Below are positions 62,240 to 64,000 of a stretch of 64,000 nucleotides of DNA, one piece after another (position 1 is the first letter of the stretch; every line of letters starts with the position of its first letter). Under the pieces are notes generated by a model. The model was not told the origin of the DNA and searched no databases. It saw nothing but the letters and a program-made list of their open reading frames with translations. Source of the DNA: Prunus persica (taxonomy: Eukaryota > Streptophyta > Magnoliopsida > Rosales > Rosaceae); assembly GCF_000346465.2 (NCBI RefSeq), contig NC_034014.1, forward strand, positions 25,572,305 through 25,636,304, in the 5' to 3' direction. Both the position numbers and the translations under genes were made by a program.

Positions 62240-62750
62240 ATCAGGTTTGATTTCTAGATATAACCTTATCTGATGAGGATTTTAAGTGGATTAATACATG
62301 TAATTACTCTGAATTGTGCTCCAAGCTAGGTTAAGACCAATATATAAACAAACTTATTCGCATCAACAAAAATACAAAACTCTTTCTAGAGACCAATTTT
62401 TAGAGAATTTAACTATTGAAACTCTCTCAGCATAGAGAAGAACAGATTTCGTCCCAAGGAGAAATTGCGGCCACCACGGGTAAGTGATTTGTTTGCCGAC
62501 TGATTTCAAGTTAGAACATTGCTGTCTAATTGTACGACTTTCTTTTTGGAAAATATGTCATTGTTGTTGATTTGAAATTTCTTCTAGGGTTTTCTAAAAT
62601 GAGTTGATTGTGTGAGAGTTTAGTTAGGTATTTGCATCTCGCTTAGCTGCAGAGTATAACTGGGTTTTTCTCGTGTGTGTATACCTCTTGTAGTTCCAAT
62701 ACTGCATTGATCAGCAGTCCCTAAACCCTAAACCCTAAACCTATAATTTC
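62240..62750 (+). promoter_or_regulatory. F-box copy 4 promoter, leader and 5' UTR intron
   Basis: The family promoter signature lies at about 62250-62345, then a leader with a GTAAGTG donor at 62480 and a CAG acceptor near 62714-62717. A telomere-like telo-box CCCTAAACCCTAAACCCTAA lies at about 62719-62738, just before the ATG at 62751. Confidence 0.65.
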
Positions 62751-64000
62751 ATGGCTAAGTTACCGGCGGCATCCGCAAGTTATCAAGCTCAAGCAACTTC
62801 TTCTTCTGAAAGTTTAACGGACAGATTTAGTGATCTTCCAGATGACGTTGCTCATCTTATCCTTTCCCCGCTCCCTTTCAAAGACCTCACGCGAGTCGGT
62901 TCTGTCTCAAAATGATGCAGACAATTACATCTATCAGTTCCGGTGGTGGATTTTGCTACTTATTGGTCAGAAGTAATGACGGTGGAAAAAAATCGTACTT
63001 GGTCAGAAATAATAAAAACCCAACAGAATAAATTGAGGGTGACAAATTCTTGGGATAGATATACACTTGTTCTATCGTGGTGATAATAGGTTGCAGCGCT
63101 TCTGCATGGATTGGCATTTCTATCCGAGCGAAACAAATGAGCAGCTTTCTGATGATAATTTACGAGTAACCAGGTGAGTTCGCAATGCATTAAAGTGTAA
63201 AGTTGAAGAGCTTCATCTTCGTATCTTTCTCCCGGACAATACGTTTTCGTTGCCATCTTGCGTCTTTCTTTCTCAATCTTTGCGCTCTTTATCAGTGGAA
63301 ATGCGTAAGCAAATTTTGGAAGCGCCTTCTCTATCCTTTTCCAGTAATCTCCATTGCTTGATACTGAAAGATGTTAAAATAGTAGACGAGAGGTTTTTCA
63401 AATGGATCTCGTGTTCCTGCAAATGCATTAAGAAGTTAATGCTTTGTGGAATTAAAGGGACACGAAATATCACCATTGAAAGTTCGTCTTTTTAAAACTT
63501 TTCTTGTTCGATTGATGGTGTTGGTGACCTCGAGCATCTTAATATCTCCGGTGAGAAGCTTGAATATATATATATATATGTATTTCAAGAAAAAGCAGCA
63601 AATCATTGAAGATTTTGCTCCAAATCTCGAAAGATTGATATTGCATGGCAATATGTGGTGTAGCCAAAATCTGGGAAAATTTACTAATTTGGAAGAAGCT
63701 TGGCTTTGTTTAAAGGCCCCGGTAAATGAATTTTACAACGTATTTGGGCTTCTTTGCAGCATACGCTCTGCAAAAGTTCTTACTATAAGCGCAGAGACCA
63801 TTGAGGTAAAGTTGAGACCCCTCTTCTTAAAAACAAGATATTTTGCAATTTGAATCATTTGAAAGAAAAATTTGTAGAAGTATATGTTCTTGTCCTCTTC
63901 CAAACTAAGAATTTTTCTTGTTTAAACATGCAGGCCTTCAAGGAAGGTTCCATGGCAGCACCAAGATTAGATAATATTTGTAAATTGAAAGCGCGGACTA
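62751..64000 (+). pseudogene. F-box/FBD copy 4, disrupted, runs off the window
   Basis: Begins MAKLPAASASYQAQATSS and keeps DRFSDLPDDVAHLILS, but an in-frame TGA replaces the F-box arginine at codon 55 (62913). Later stops include TTTTTAA near 63490, and a (TA)n run at about 63565 breaks the LRR part. The exon structure is still recognisable: exon 1 ends near 63806 (GAG|GTAAAG) and exon 2 begins at 63934 after GCAG, continuing past the window end. Confidence 0.85.

Overview
The window is nuclear DNA of a dicot plant. Genes have GT-AG introns with AT-rich sequence, and the proteins are plant types: plastid PEP-associated factors, a plant L-type lectin, a plant uncoupling protein and a PUMP-like carrier. 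Overall gene style suggests a rosid, possibly a woody Rosaceae species; that is inference and no species is proven. I rebuilt most exon chains by hand, and all the intact genes close in frame.

Layout: 1-3.3 kb is decayed DNA ending in a Ty1/copia remnant with a complete 3' LTR. From 3.5 to 13 kb lie a NusG-like plastid factor (PTAC13-like, +), a kinase-less membrane L-type lectin (+) and a beta-tubulin (-). From 13 to 17 kb there is repeat-rich DNA with the first cluster of an unfamiliar palindromic repeat. From 17.2 to 26.7 kb there is a SOUL heme-binding gene, two Yos1-like genes on either side of a SOUL relic (a tandem segmental duplication), the plastid pseudokinase FLN1 and an O-fucosyltransferase. 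A gene-poor stretch of about 5 kb follows. From 31.6 to 53.2 kb there are an SSUH2/DnaJ-zinc-finger protein, ribosomal protein eL33, neutral ceramidase, a Golgi nucleotide-sugar transporter, mitochondrial uncoupling protein and the m6A-writer E3 ligase HAKAI.

From 53.7 kb to the end is a fast-evolving F-box/FBD cluster. It has one intact gene, one copy that lost its F-box and was hit by two MITEs, isolated 5' and 3' pieces of another copy, and a pseudogene running off the window. Between the isolated pieces sit a broken TFIIIA 5' fragment and two arrays of the palindrome GTATAGCC-N4-GGCTATAC.

Functional links: PTAC13-like and FLN1 both belong to plastid nucleoid transcription. Yos1, the O-fucosyltransferase and the nucleotide-sugar transporter act in the secretory pathway. 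From memory, the SOUL-Yos1-FLN1-OFUT-SSUH2-ceramidase-UCP order looks like a merge of two Arabidopsis paralogous segments (about At2g37970-At2g38010 and At3g54085-At3g54110). The most unusual signal is the palindrome family with conserved arms and variable centre, found in three clusters, two of them bracketing the TFIIIA relic.
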